Part shown: one piece after another, positions 1 to 8,095 of the stretch | How positions within the stretch are numbered: the first letter of the stretch is position 1 | Layout: each line of letters begins with the position of its first letter | Source: Stenomitos rutilans HA7619-LM2 | Lineage (GTDB): Bacteria > Cyanobacteriota > Cyanobacteriia > Leptolyngbyales > Leptolyngbyaceae | Assembly: GCA_019358945.1 (NCBI GenBank) | Contig: JAHHIE010000020.1 | Location: 35,542 to 99,541, forward strand | Direction of reading: 5' to 3' | Length of the DNA stretch: 64,000 nucleotides | The notes under the pieces: generated by a model | Databases searched by the model: none | Seen by the model: only the letters and a program-made list of their open reading frames with translations | What the model was told of the DNA's origin: nothing | Program-made: the position numbers and the translations under genes

Positions 1-27
1 TGCACCATTCTCAAGAAAGCATCTTTC

Positions 28-129
28 ATACCAATTTGCATTGAAAATGCGACACATCCTGTAGGGGCAAGGCACTGCCTTGCCCCTACCCACCGATTGA
101 TCTGTAGCCGTCATTCTTTAAATCGGTAT
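28..129. repeat. 102-bp MITE-like repeat, copy 1
   Basis: This is the first of three copies of a 102-bp element; the others are at 7784-7885 and, inverted, at 56579-56680. The ends form a short terminal inverted repeat, ATACCAATTT on the left and AAATCGGTAT on the right (ATACCRATTT when inverted). The middle holds a perfect hairpin with the arm GTAGGGGCAAGGC. All three copies have the same length and are nearly identical, and none contains a plausible gene. The track ORF at 97-285 starts inside this repeat and is not believed. Confidence 0.85.
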
Positions 130-156
130 CAGTCAGCTCGGCTATCGCATACTCCC

Positions 157-250
157 GCCCTGAACTCAAAGTTCGGGCTAACAGCGGTAAGGCCACTTCA
201 GTGGACTCAGAGCTACGAGGCGGCTTATCAGTCCGTTGAAACGGACTTCA
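157..250. repeat. hairpin-rich dispersed-repeat-like segment
   Basis: Three consecutive hairpins are visible: GCCCTGAACT paired with AGTTCGGGC (one bulge), CCACTtcAGTGG, and GTCCGTTgaAACGGAC. I recall runs of hairpins of this kind, with AGTCCGTTGAAACGGACT, as a common intergenic repeat in filamentous cyanobacteria; that is memory, not a search. No other copy was noticed in this window. The overlapping 62-aa ORF is probably spurious. Confidence 0.5.
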
Positions 251-322
251 TTCGATTAACCCGTAATTTATTGCAGGGCGAGTGATTGGGAAAGGTGCAA
301 GATTTAAGGTAACAGTCCCTAT

Positions 323-368
323 TAAACGGGTATGCTCCTAAAGCAAGTAGGAGTGTTACACCCGTTTA
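323..368 (-). terminator. nested stem-loop downstream of the FMN reductase gene
   Basis: An outer stem pairs TAAACGGGT with ACCCGTTTA and encloses an inner CTCCT/AGGAG hairpin. It lies 25 bp beyond the stop codon of the minus-strand reductase gene. There is no clear U-run, so it could be an RNA-stabilising or inefficient terminator structure rather than a classical intrinsic terminator. Confidence 0.45.
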
Positions 369-392
369 AATTCACCATTTTGTACGTATGTT

Positions 393-959
393 TCAACTAG
401 CAACCATTGCTCGTTGAGGCAGTCCCCTTAGCTTTTGAGTATTCTCAACCATGCTTTGTGCAAAGGTATCAATCCGCTTTGAGAGGTTCTCATCCTGCAG
501 ATTGCCATCTTGATCAAAGGCTTTCCACACTTGTCCGATCGCCACCTGTTCTGGAATCGTCCAGGCGTGAATCCATCTCGTAATGGTTCGCATATCATTC
601 AGGGCATTACTATTAGACTGTCCACCTAAAACGCTCATGAGGCCAGTGACTTTGCCAGAAAAGTGGTCAAAACTCATGAGATCAAGCGCATTTTTGAGTA
701 CACCACTGAGGCTACCGTGATATTCGGGCGTCACCAGAATGATGCCGTCCGCCTCTAGCACCGCTTTGCGAAGCTTTTCGACATCGGGGTAGTCCGGGTA
801 CTCGTCACTACCATCACAAAAGGGGAGGTTTAGCTCCCGTAAATCTAGCAACTCTACTTCAGCGCCCAATGCCCTGACGCGTTCTATGACAACGCTCAAA
901 GCCTGCTGGCTGTACGATGTCGACCTTAAACTTCCAGCAATACCCACAATCTTAACCAT
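393..959 (-). CDS. NADPH-dependent FMN reductase family protein
   Basis: This 188-residue flavodoxin-fold protein belongs to the NADPH-dependent FMN reductase family (chromate reductase, ArsH and quinone reductase relatives), which uses NAD(P)H to reduce bound FMN and then quinones, metals or dyes. The N-terminal GIAGSLRSTSYS is the FMN-phosphate loop, and TPEYHGSLSGVLKNALD, near residue 80, is the characteristic active-site and dimer motif. The length is normal for the family. The track start is a TTG; the ATG three codons later has AAGAAGG upstream and is preferred. It is a soluble cytoplasmic enzyme with no obvious operon partner. The substrate cannot be told from sequence. Confidence 0.88.
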   Translation of the reverse strand: MVKIVGIAGSLRSTSYSQQALSVVIERVRALGAEVELLDLRELNLPFCDGSDEYPDYPDVEKLRKAVLEADGIILVTPEYHGSLSGVLKNALDLMSFDHFSGKVTGLMSVLGGQSNSNALNDMRTITRWIHAWTIPEQVAIGQVWKAFDQDGNLQDENLSKRIDTFAQSMVENTQKLRGLPQRAMVAS

Positions 960-1226
960 AGATACCAAACCTTCTTAATCGCTCAAGCTTCATGTGTTTC
1001 TAGTATAGCTAAAACGGATTCATTATGAGTACGCTTTAGTGTAAAATTCAGCCTGCTGTCTTGATGGTGCCTCAGGCGCAACTGCCTCTACCTCTCAAGG
1101 TAATCAGAAGCGGCAGAAGGTTGAAATCTGCCCCTGGGTGAATAGCGTTTTGGATAGACGTTACGCATGATGGGAGCGTTTGACACATGCAATGACCCAT
1201 GCAAGCGGTAATACGGTGGAAACGCT

Positions 1227-3716
1227 ATGCTCTGGACTAAGCAGCTATCGCTCAAGATCAAGTTTTTCATCGGATCGCTGTTTTACCTCAGTTACGCACC
1301 GAAGGCGTTTCGTTATTCGCGCTGGAAGGAAAGGGTTGAACGTGACGTTGCGATCGCCCCGTCTGTAGAAACCTTTGAACGACCGGGAAAATTATTGCGA
1401 GCTGAGCCGACTGCCAGCGGTGCCCAGTTTTACTTTGAGCAAGCCGAGCTAGACGTTTGCTTCCTCAAGCCTGATTTTGCACGGATGGATTGGCAACCAG
1501 GGCTACGACCCGTTCCTTACGCGATCGCTTGTCATACGTGGGAACCTGTTGCCACTCATCTAGAGGAAACAGCAGACGGTTGGACGCTCACCAGTTATGT
1601 GGATGATGCGCCAGTGCTTCAACTTGCTGTGGCCTCTGACGGTCGGGTGACGGTGCTTGACTCGCAGGGCGCGATCGTGCGAGGAGAACTGCCACCCCAA
1701 AAGACCGGGGATGGATGGACACATCGATCGACCTTACGACCAGAAGAAGCCATTTACGGGTTGGGCGAACGCGCCGTGCCGCTCAATCTACGTCTTGCCA
1801 GAGAGGTGACAGAGAAGCAGGAAATCACCCAAACGCCCAAAACCTTTCGCATGTGGAACTACGACGCAGCGGGTAAATACGACGCTGGGGCTGATCCCAT
1901 GTATATTTGCATTCCACTCTACTGGGGCTTGCATCACCAGGGCAGCTACCTCGTTTTCTATGAAAACTCGTTTGATGCCCATTTCACGTTTAGCGATGTT
2001 GCCACTGCCAGCTTTAAAGGTGGTTCTTTGCGCTATTACATGGCTGTAGGCGAACCTCAGCAGCTAATAGAGCGTTATACCGAGCTAACGGGACGATCGC
2101 CCCTACCACCCCGTTGGGCTTTAGGCTATCACCAATCGCATTGGGGGTATCGCACAGAAGACGCGGTGAGAAAAACCTACCAGGGGTTTGAGGCACATCA
2201 CTTACCCCTCAGTGTGTTTCACCTCGATATTGATGTGCAGGTGGGCTTTCGAGCGTTTACGGTTGACCCCGATCGCTTTCCCAATTTGAGAGGCTTTATT
2301 CAAGAATTGCTGGAACACGGCGTGCAGTTTGTCACGATTCTCAATCCGGGTGTCAAGCTGAGCCGTAAGAGCAACTTATTTCTGGAAGGGCGCGTGCTGG
2401 ATGCTTTCTGTCGGCTAGCCAATGGACAGTTGGTGGTTGCTCCCGTGTGGCCCGGTTGGTGCGTGTTTCCTGACTTTACCAATCCGGTAGTTCGTCGCTG
2501 GTGGAGCCGTCAGTATGAGTTTCTGCTGACTGTGGGCGTTGCGGGCTTTTGGCATGATATGAATGAGCCTGCTGCGTTTATTGCCTGGGGCGATCGCTCG
2601 CTCCCTCCCCTTGCCACACAGCATTATATGGAAGGCAGAGGGGGCAATCATCTGGAAGCCCACAATGTCTATGGTTTGTTGCAAGCTCAGGCTGGCTACC
2701 AAAGCCTGTGTGAAGCTCGTCCCAAGCAGCGTCCGTTTATCGTCTCTCGTGCGGGATGGGCCGGATTGCAACGCTACGCCTGGACGTGGACAGGTGATAT
2801 TGAATGTACTTGGACGGCGTTACGCCAAACCATTTCAACGGTCATCGGCTTAGGTCTGTCAGGCATTCCGTACAGCGGCCCTGACATCGGTGGGTTTCAG
2901 GGCAATCCATCGGCAGAATTGTATCTACGCTGGTTTCAAATGTGTAGCTTCATCACCTTCTGTCGCACGCATTCGGCCAATAATGTGGAAGATCGCACAC
3001 CCTGGTCGTATGGCGAGCCAACCCTGAGTGTAATTCGCTCGTTTCTGCAACTCCGCTATCGGCTGCTGCCCTATTTCTACACGCTGTGTTGGGATGCGTC
3101 GCAGAAGGGCTATCCACCTGTGCGTCCTGTGTTTTGGCTCAATCCAACGAACCCAACCTTGTGGAATATCGATGATGCCTTTCTGCTAGGCGATCGCATG
3201 CTAATCTATCCCATTTTGCAGGAGGGGCAGCGATCGCGTGCCATCACCTTGCCTACGGGGCACTGGTATCACTTCTGGGATGATCAATTGTTGGAAGGAT
3301 CCGTAACGCTCGATGCGCCTCTGGAGCAAATTCCTGTTTTGGTGAAAGCAGGAACCATTCTGCCGATGGCAGAGGGCGGCTCGTTTAACCTGATACCTAA
3401 GCAAAACTTGGAGGGAAAACACCTAACGCTACATCTCTATCCACTCACGGAAGGGTCGAGTGAATGGACGCTTTACACCGATGTAGGGGATGGGTATGAA
3501 GCGTCTCGGCTCGATCGTCTCTCTATGCAGCGTATTGCGGGTGGTTTAGATCTTTCCTGGGAGGCTGAGGGCGATTTTCCTTTTCCTTATGCATCAATTC
3601 AAGTGCATGTGCATGGAATGAGCATCCAGCAAGCCTGGGTGGATGGAGAGGCCACAACGGTTCAGGAGAATCAGGTCAATATCCGCGATCGCTTTGCCCA
3701 CATGCATGTGAAGTAA
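1227..3716 (+). CDS. alpha-glucosidase, glycoside hydrolase family 31
   Basis: This 829-residue protein is a GH31 enzyme, a retaining exo-glycosidase that removes alpha-linked glucose (or, in some members, xylose) from non-reducing ends. An N-terminal beta-sandwich is followed by the TIM barrel. The nucleophile motif WHDMNEPAAF places the catalytic Asp at about residue 444, and WTWTGDIECTW places the acid/base Asp at about residue 524. RAGWAGLQRYAWTWTGD and GPDIGGF are typical GH31 segments, and C-terminal beta-domains complete the protein. GGTGGA precedes the ATG. There is no convincing signal peptide (the N-terminus has a short hydrophobic patch near residues 12-20), so cytoplasmic turnover of glycogen-derived or osmolyte oligosaccharides is the likeliest role. 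Exact substrate is unknown. Confidence 0.93.
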   Translation: MLWTKQLSLKIKFFIGSLFYLSYAPKAFRYSRWKERVERDVAIAPSVETFERPGKLLRAEPTASGAQFYFEQAELDVCFLKPDFARMDWQPGLRPVPYAIACHTWEPVATHLEETADGWTLTSYVDDAPVLQLAVASDGRVTVLDSQGAIVRGELPPQKTGDGWTHRSTLRPEEAIYGLGERAVPLNLRLAREVTEKQEITQTPKTFRMWNYDAAGKYDAGADPMYICIPLYWGLHHQGSYLVFYENSFDAHFTFSDVATASFKGGSLRYYMAVGEPQQLIERYTELTGRSPLPPRWALGYHQSHWGYRTEDAVRKTYQGFEAHHLPLSVFHLDIDVQVGFRAFTVDPDRFPNLRGFIQELLEHGVQFVTILNPGVKLSRKSNLFLEGRVLDAFCRLANGQLVVAPVWPGWCVFPDFTNPVVRRWWSRQYEFLLTVGVAGFWHDMNEPAAFIAWGDRSLPPLATQHYMEGRGGNHLEAHNVYGLLQAQAGYQSLCEARPKQRPFIVSRAGWAGLQRYAWTWTGDIECTWTALRQTISTVIGLGLSGIPYSGPDIGGFQGNPSAELYLRWFQMCSFITFCRTHSANNVEDRTPWSYGEPTLSVIRSFLQLRYRLLPYFYTLCWDASQKGYPPVRPVFWLNPTNPTLWNIDDAFLLGDRMLIYPILQEGQRSRAITLPTGHWYHFWDDQLLEGSVTLDAPLEQIPVLVKAGTILPMAEGGSFNLIPKQNLEGKHLTLHLYPLTEGSSEWTLYTDVGDGYEASRLDRLSMQRIAGGLDLSWEAEGDFPFPYASIQVHVHGMSIQQAWVDGEATTVQENQVNIRDRFAHMHVK

Positions 3717-3773
3717 GCCGCCTCATTGGTTGATGGATAAAGCTAAAACGAGCAGTGAGTTAGAGAATGAATC

Positions 3774-4079
3774 ATGGATCGTTTGACGCGACTCCGCCAC
3801 CAGTATCTTGAGCTAACCAACCATGTCTTGCCGAACCTGGCTACTGCTCGCCACTTTCCAGTGCGCTACAATCACTGCTTTCAACGTATCATTTTAGACA
3901 ACCTTTTTGGTCGCTGCTGGTATGAAGTGTTAGAACGCCAGCGAGAACCTGCCTATAAGCAATTAACCGCAGCACATTTAGAGCAAGCGATCGCCCTGGC
4001 TCATTGCATTATTGACCAACCGGATTCTTACCTGCGATCGCTCAATCAGAACGGCCTAAACTGGCGTGGGAAGGTATAG
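3774..4079 (+). CDS. small conserved cyanobacterial protein of unknown function
   Basis: This encodes 101 residues beginning 57 bp after the GH31 gene on the same strand, so they may be co-transcribed. The sequence is rich in conserved-looking aromatic and basic positions (LRHQYLELTNHVLP, YNHCFQRIILDNLFGRCW). It has no signal peptide or membrane segment and is predicted mostly helical. I recall similar small proteins in many cyanobacteria, sometimes labelled as acetyltransferase-related, but no GNAT motif is visible and I do not assign that function. HIP1-type cgatcg sites inside the ORF and the codon pattern support a real gene. Confidence 0.7.
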   Translation: MDRLTRLRHQYLELTNHVLPNLATARHFPVRYNHCFQRIILDNLFGRCWYEVLERQREPAYKQLTAAHLEQAIALAHCIIDQPDSYLRSLNQNGLNWRGKV

Positions 4080-4083
4080 TACC

Positions 4084-4114
4084 AGTTTTCAGTTTTAAGT
4101 TTTGAGTTTTGAGT
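4084..4114. repeat. short AGTTTTGA-type tandem repeat
   Basis: The sequence runs AGTTTTCAGTTTTAAGTTTTGAGTTTTGAG in 7- to 8-bp steps directly after the small gene. A similar run occurs at about 56514-56536. These simple runs are common between cyanobacterial genes and carry no evident function. Confidence 0.45.
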
Positions 4115-4182
4115 GACCGAACCTGCGTAGCATCGGTGGTTGGAGTGCCTCAGCGGTAGCTCAATGAAAAGGAAATGGATCG

Positions 4183-4809
4183 TCAGTGCATGCCACTGCC
4201 CTCAAACCACGCAAGCACCCCAAACAGGATGAACAGTGCTCCGCCGCTCCCTGTAATCAGCTTTTCGGACAGGTGTGCGGCCAGTAACCGTCCGCCCATT
4301 ACTGCGATCGCGGCGCAAACGGCATGTCCGGCAATGGCACCTGCTGTCACGCCCCACGGATCTTTAGCGGCAGCCAGCGCGATCGTCGCAAACTGTGTGC
4401 GATCGCCCCATTCGCCCATAAACGTGAGTGCAAACGCTTGCAGAACGATGCCTCGTCTCATGCCTCGCTTCTTGGTGAGCGTGTCAGCCTGTTGAATAGT
4501 TTCCTCTGCCTCTTTCACTTCCTCACAGATTGCCGTATTCGACATTTGGCTGGCATCGTATAGTAACTTAACGCCAAAGCCAACAAATAGCACAACCTCG
4601 GCTATGTGGAGCACCATTTTGGGCAACAGCGACACCACTTGCCCCATCAGCACTGACAGCACGGTCATCGTTGCCAAGGCCGCGATCGCGCCCACAAAGA
4701 CCAGGCGGCGAGAGTGGCGCATCGCCAAAAGCATGGCGATAAAAAACGTTTTATCGCCCAATTCTGAAACTGTAATTAACAACAATCCAGCCGTAAACGC
4801 TGCTAACAT
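4183..4809 (-). CDS. GDT1/TMEM165 (UPF0016) family manganese exporter, Mnx-like
   Basis: This 208-residue polytopic membrane protein has the two signature motifs of the UPF0016/GDT1 family, SELGDKTFF near the N-terminus and GEWGDRTQF in the second half. These acidic motifs line a cation pathway in six-helix members. Cyanobacterial and chloroplast relatives (Synechocystis Mnx, plant PAM71) move Mn2+ out of the cytoplasm into the thylakoid lumen or periplasm. A hydrophilic linker of about 30 residues (CEEVKEAEETIQQADTLTKKRG) separates the halves. The track start is a TTG; the ATG at 4809 has GAGGAG ten bases upstream and is preferred. The Mn2+ riboswitch upstream strongly supports manganese as the substrate. 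Confidence 0.9.
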   Translation of the reverse strand: MLAAFTAGLLLITVSELGDKTFFIAMLLAMRHSRRLVFVGAIAALATMTVLSVLMGQVVSLLPKMVLHIAEVVLFVGFGVKLLYDASQMSNTAICEEVKEAEETIQQADTLTKKRGMRRGIVLQAFALTFMGEWGDRTQFATIALAAAKDPWGVTAGAIAGHAVCAAIAVMGGRLLAAHLSEKLITGSGGALFILFGVLAWFEGSGMH

Positions 4810-4842
4810 TGCTCTCAAACTCCTCAGGATCGCGGTATCTGA

Positions 4843-4882
4843 GTGAGCTTGATGAGAACTGCAACAGCTTCACCAAGCTCAC
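4843..4882 (-). promoter_or_regulatory. leader stem-loop between riboswitch and start codon
   Basis: In the leader RNA, GTGAGCTTG and CAAGCTCAC can form a nine-base-pair stem with a loop of about 22 nt. It lies just upstream of the ribosome binding site of the Mn exporter gene, where an expression platform would be expected. There is no U-run, so translational control is more likely than termination. The link to the riboswitch is inferred. Confidence 0.4.
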
Positions 4883-4996
4883 ATCTGTGAACTCAGTGAA
4901 GGTCTCGCTTGCAAATCGTTGTTAGTGTTTAGTGGTTTCCTCTCAGCAATGTTTCAAAGGCTAAGAACTAAAACCGTTCAACTAAATTTTTATTTG

Positions 4997-5069
4997 TCAT
5001 CTGAACCAGGCTTATCGCCAGTATGTTGACTCAGATGGGCTGACGTATCGTCAGCAGCTACTCCCCTTC
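4997..5069 (-). promoter_or_regulatory. yybP-ykoY family Mn2+ riboswitch aptamer
   Basis: Read on the minus strand, the leader contains GGGGAGUAGC, then a hairpin GCUGACG/CGUCAGC, then GUCAACAUACU, a small GGC/GCC hairpin, and UGGUUCAGAUG. The segment CAUCUGA pairs with UCAGAUG. These are the conserved blocks, in the right order, of the yybP-ykoY aptamer, which senses Mn2+. It lies about 190 nt upstream of a UPF0016 exporter gene, one of the gene classes this riboswitch is known to control. High Mn2+ should raise expression of the exporter. Confidence 0.9.
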
Positions 5070-5230
5070 AAACATTTGTATTGTACAGGCACTTGACTAC
5101 TCAAGCAATCCACAAATCTGGAAGAAGGCAGAGGACAGAGGGCAGAAGGTAAAAGACAAAAGACAGAGGAATGGGGCAGGGGGTAGAGTTAAAGCTACCT
5201 CGTCCTTCCACAAGCCTTTGCTTTAACAAA

Positions 5231-6994
5231 TTAAACGCCTCTCTCTGGGGCTGACACCTGCCAGACGTAAGCTTCGGGCAGGAGAGGTTGGAGGAAACGC
5301 GATCGCTCCAATGCCTGTTTCAACGGCTGTGACGGGCGAAACGCGATGACTGTTGAGCCATCTGTTTGCAACGTGAAAGCTGCGCTGGTCACCCAATTGG
5401 CATCTTGCAGGAGCAGCAGTCGCACGTTGGGGCTTAGCCGATAGCTGAGCGAAATCAAATTACCCAGGTTTGTGGCATCGTCGCCAGCATCACTCACCAG
5501 CAGTGGAGAGGGTTCTGCATTAAGCCGATGAGCAATGGTGGCATTGAAGTAGCTCTGGTGTTCGTGCCACCAGGTCAGAGAGGCTGCGCTCATCATAAAG
5601 GAGGCGAGGCTGGCAATCAAAAGAGCCAACAAAACGATGCGCCACGCCATGCGGCTGGCAAACGTCCAGGTGTAAGAGGTGAAGCGCAATATAAAGCGGG
5701 ATGGATTGATCGATCGACGCGGTCTGGCGCTGAGGTAATGGGGTTTTGGTGTCAGTCGGGTGGCTAAGAAAGAGGCGATCGCCAACTGCACACCGGGATA
5801 GCACAACGCGAAAGCAGGATTAACCGTTGATTGCTGACTGTTGAGGACGAGGTCTGACAGCACCAGAACTAGAAAGGGCATGATGGTTGAGGTCAGCACA
5901 AACAACCAGGCACGATCGACCCGCTGGTAAAGTGCATAAAACGCCCACACAATCAATGCAGCAAGGCATAACCGTATCACCCACAGCCAGGGCTGACCAA
6001 ACCCAGAATCCACGTCTAGAAACACCGTGGTTACGCTCAAGAGCCAAAGCGTTGCTACATGCCCCAGGCTTGATGAACTGGGGTGCCATTGACTGGTTGT
6101 AAAGGAGTGCTGAACGTGCGTGAGCCAAACCAAAAGCCAGGGCATAAACAGCAAACCAGCCACCAATAGAGAGAGCCAGAAACCGTTGAGCCTCTGATGA
6201 AGGCTGATCCGTGACTTAGAGGCGATCGCGCTCTGCATAATCCAAAGGGTATGTCCGATGAGTATAAGCACAAACAACGGATGTGTATACAGCCCCAACG
6301 TAACGACCAGTGTATACAACCCCCAATGCTGCCAGGCGAACGGCGGACGCTTGAGAACGTCGCGAGAACGAATTTTAGGCACGTCGGATAGTCGGGTTGC
6401 GCGCAGGAGGAGGTAATGACTAGCAATGACGGCAAGCGTCAGCAAGGTCAAAGGGCACGCTGTCTGCGCAAACAGAATCTCAAAAGGAGAAAGCGCAAGA
6501 AACGTGGTTGCCAACAAAGCAATGGCAGATGAGGCAAACAACTCCCAAGCAAGAGCGGCCATCAACGGGAGCGCGAGCAGGCTCAGCCACGCAGGCAGTA
6601 AGCGTGGTGCGGTGAGTGGGCTACCAAAGAGTGCCTGTATGGGTCTACCTAACGTTTGCACCCAGAGGCGATCAAGCAGAAAATACAGAGGAGGGTGCTG
6701 TGGGGTTTCCAGCGCCAGCGATCGCACTGTATCAACCAACGTACTGTCTGGCTTTGGTTGTTGAAAGCGCAACAGGTCTTTTGCCGGAATCACCTGATTC
6801 TGGAAGATTGCTTGAGCGACTGCCTGCTGAGTGTAGCCTGCTGCCCGCAGCGATGTCTCTACCTCACTGGGTGCATACACTTTGTGGTTCAGGTTGACGA
6901 AGTGAAACACAATTCCCATCACCAAAAAATGGATGACGAGCAACCGCAACCAGGTGGGAGACAAGGGACGATTCTGGTCAAAAACAGCTTTCAT
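5231..6994 (-). CDS. GT39/ArnT-like polytopic membrane protein with degenerate catalytic motif
   Basis: This 587-residue protein has about twelve membrane segments and the layout of GT-C glycosyltransferases of the PMT/ArnT type. It is a clear paralogue of the protein at 25191-26789: both share NL/HL..KVY..., a Q(H)PPLYxxLxRxW loop and the C-terminal segment on Y-L pairs. The first periplasmic loop normally carries the catalytic D-E; here it reads YAPSEVET (Ser43-Glu44) where the paralogue has WHDEAYT (Asp39-Glu40). The later QEAREYG motif is also replaced (QTACPLTLL). It may have lost transferase activity or changed role. It follows the methyltransferase-like gene by 21 bp and is probably co-transcribed with it. 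Confidence 0.75.
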   Translation of the reverse strand: MKAVFDQNRPLSPTWLRLLVIHFLVMGIVFHFVNLNHKVYAPSEVETSLRAAGYTQQAVAQAIFQNQVIPAKDLLRFQQPKPDSTLVDTVRSLALETPQHPPLYFLLDRLWVQTLGRPIQALFGSPLTAPRLLPAWLSLLALPLMAALAWELFASSAIALLATTFLALSPFEILFAQTACPLTLLTLAVIASHYLLLRATRLSDVPKIRSRDVLKRPPFAWQHWGLYTLVVTLGLYTHPLFVLILIGHTLWIMQSAIASKSRISLHQRLNGFWLSLLVAGLLFMPWLLVWLTHVQHSFTTSQWHPSSSSLGHVATLWLLSVTTVFLDVDSGFGQPWLWVIRLCLAALIVWAFYALYQRVDRAWLFVLTSTIMPFLVLVLSDLVLNSQQSTVNPAFALCYPGVQLAIASFLATRLTPKPHYLSARPRRSINPSRFILRFTSYTWTFASRMAWRIVLLALLIASLASFMMSAASLTWWHEHQSYFNATIAHRLNAEPSPLLVSDAGDDATNLGNLISLSYRLSPNVRLLLLQDANWVTSAAFTLQTDGSTVIAFRPSQPLKQALERSRFLQPLLPEAYVWQVSAPERGV

Positions 6995-7015
6995 GTGGGC
7001 TTGTGCCTATGTCAT

Positions 7016-7672
7016 TTAAGGCTTCTCAGTCGGCACCGTTGTTTCGGCAGTGGGCAACCTAAAGAACTTTGGCAACAGCAACCCCGTCCTGGCTTGATAG
7101 TCAGTAAACGTGGGATAACGTGCGAGAGATTGATCTTTCTTACGCATGCTGGGCAGAAACAGCACGCTCACAAATAGCGCCAGAATAGCGAAGGGAAGCC
7201 AGTGCTGAGCTAGCAACGCAAACGAGCTATAAATCAGAATCTCACCCAAATAATTGGGGTTGCGGCTGCGGGCAAAGCACCCTTCGGTAATGAGACCTGG
7301 CTGATATTTGAGCGTGTAATACTTTTGAGCATCGCTGACGTAATGGAGGAACGTCCCAACAAGGTTCAACGCGATCGCCAGTGCCACCAGAGGCAGAGGC
7401 GGCACGGTACCACGGCTGACCAGTAAGAAGGGCGTGACCCAGTAGAGCACAAGCAGCATGAATACGCCGATCGCGCCACTAAGAGACATTTCCTGCTCCC
7501 ATTGGCGATCGGGGTAGAGCTGATCTTTCAGCAGCCAGAGAAACCCATAGGTGCCATGTAGTGCCAGGTAAACCCAGGGGCCAAGCGTAAAATTTTGGTA
7601 CACCAGCATGAGACCAACGACGATCGCAGCCGTGAGTCCCTTGTGCAAATTGATGGCATGTTTTGCTTTCAT
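7016..7672 (-). CDS. ICMT/steroid-5-alpha-reductase-like membrane methyltransferase family protein
   Basis: This 218-residue protein has about five to six membrane helices. The C-terminal half carries the hallmark of the isoprenylcysteine carboxyl methyltransferase and DUF1295/steroid 5-alpha-reductase-like superfamily: SDAQKYYTL, GLITEGCFARSRNPNYLGEIL and a following YP.F.DYQ segment. RNPNY.GE is the usual cofactor-site signature (S-adenosylmethionine in ICMT, NADPH in reductases). The track starts at GTG; the ATG six codons later fits better with MKAKHAINLHKG, but no strong ribosome binding site decides. The substrate, probably a membrane lipid or prenyl compound, is unknown. Confidence 0.75.
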   Translation of the reverse strand: MKAKHAINLHKGLTAAIVVGLMLVYQNFTLGPWVYLALHGTYGFLWLLKDQLYPDRQWEQEMSLSGAIGVFMLLVLYWVTPFLLVSRGTVPPLPLVALAIALNLVGTFLHYVSDAQKYYTLKYQPGLITEGCFARSRNPNYLGEILIYSSFALLAQHWLPFAILALFVSVLFLPSMRKKDQSLARYPTFTDYQARTGLLLPKFFRLPTAETTVPTEKP

Positions 7673-7783
7673 CACACCGTGATACACCACTACAAGGATG
7701 AACAGAATTTACCCAGTTAAAAACTTGTTCCTTGCTTGTTGTATCAGATTTGCAGCCGTATGTAAGCAGCCAAGCATTTAGTA

Positions 7784-7885
7784 ATACCAATTTGAATTGA
7801 AAATGCGACACATCCTGTAGGGGTAAGGCAATGCCTTGCCCCTACCCACCGATTGATCTGTAGCCGTCATTCTTTAAATCGGTAT
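7784..7885. repeat. 102-bp MITE-like repeat, copy 2
   Basis: This copy matches copy 1 in length and orientation and differs from it at only a few positions (for example GGGGTAAGGCAATGCC in the central hairpin, where copy 1 has GGGGCAAGGCACTGCC). It has the same terminal inverted repeats, ATACCAATTT and AAATCGGTAT. It lies between the methyltransferase-like gene and the end of the urt operon. Confidence 0.88.
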
Positions 7886-8095
7886 AACACTGCGCATGAC
7901 AGCGCCCAAAGCTATTCGGCAAAGCCCAGCAATGGTGGCATTCTCGTTCAACTTGCCAATAGCTTTTTGATGTGACGGTACGATCTAACAGACTCAGCGG
8001 TGTAACCGCATCTACAGAGCGCTGCTCTCATCGAGCAGTGCCATGCGTCGTTGCTGCGAGGCTAGCCCAATCAGGCATTTGCTACAGGGAGGAAA
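7886..8095. other. intergenic stretch downstream of urtE
   Basis: Together with the repeat copy before it, this fills a gap of about 400 bp between the urtE stop and the methyltransferase-like gene. I see no gene, no RNA gene and no convincing terminator. Short open stretches on the minus strand could be a decayed gene, but I cannot identify it. Confidence 0.4.

Noticed and set aside
97-285. 62-aa ORF at the left end
   Set aside because: It starts inside the 102-bp MITE-like repeat and runs through a hairpin-rich repeat; the peptide has no conserved features.
7886-8095. Decayed transposase downstream of urtE
   Set aside because: Short open stretches exist on the minus strand, but no motif could be matched to any transposase family.
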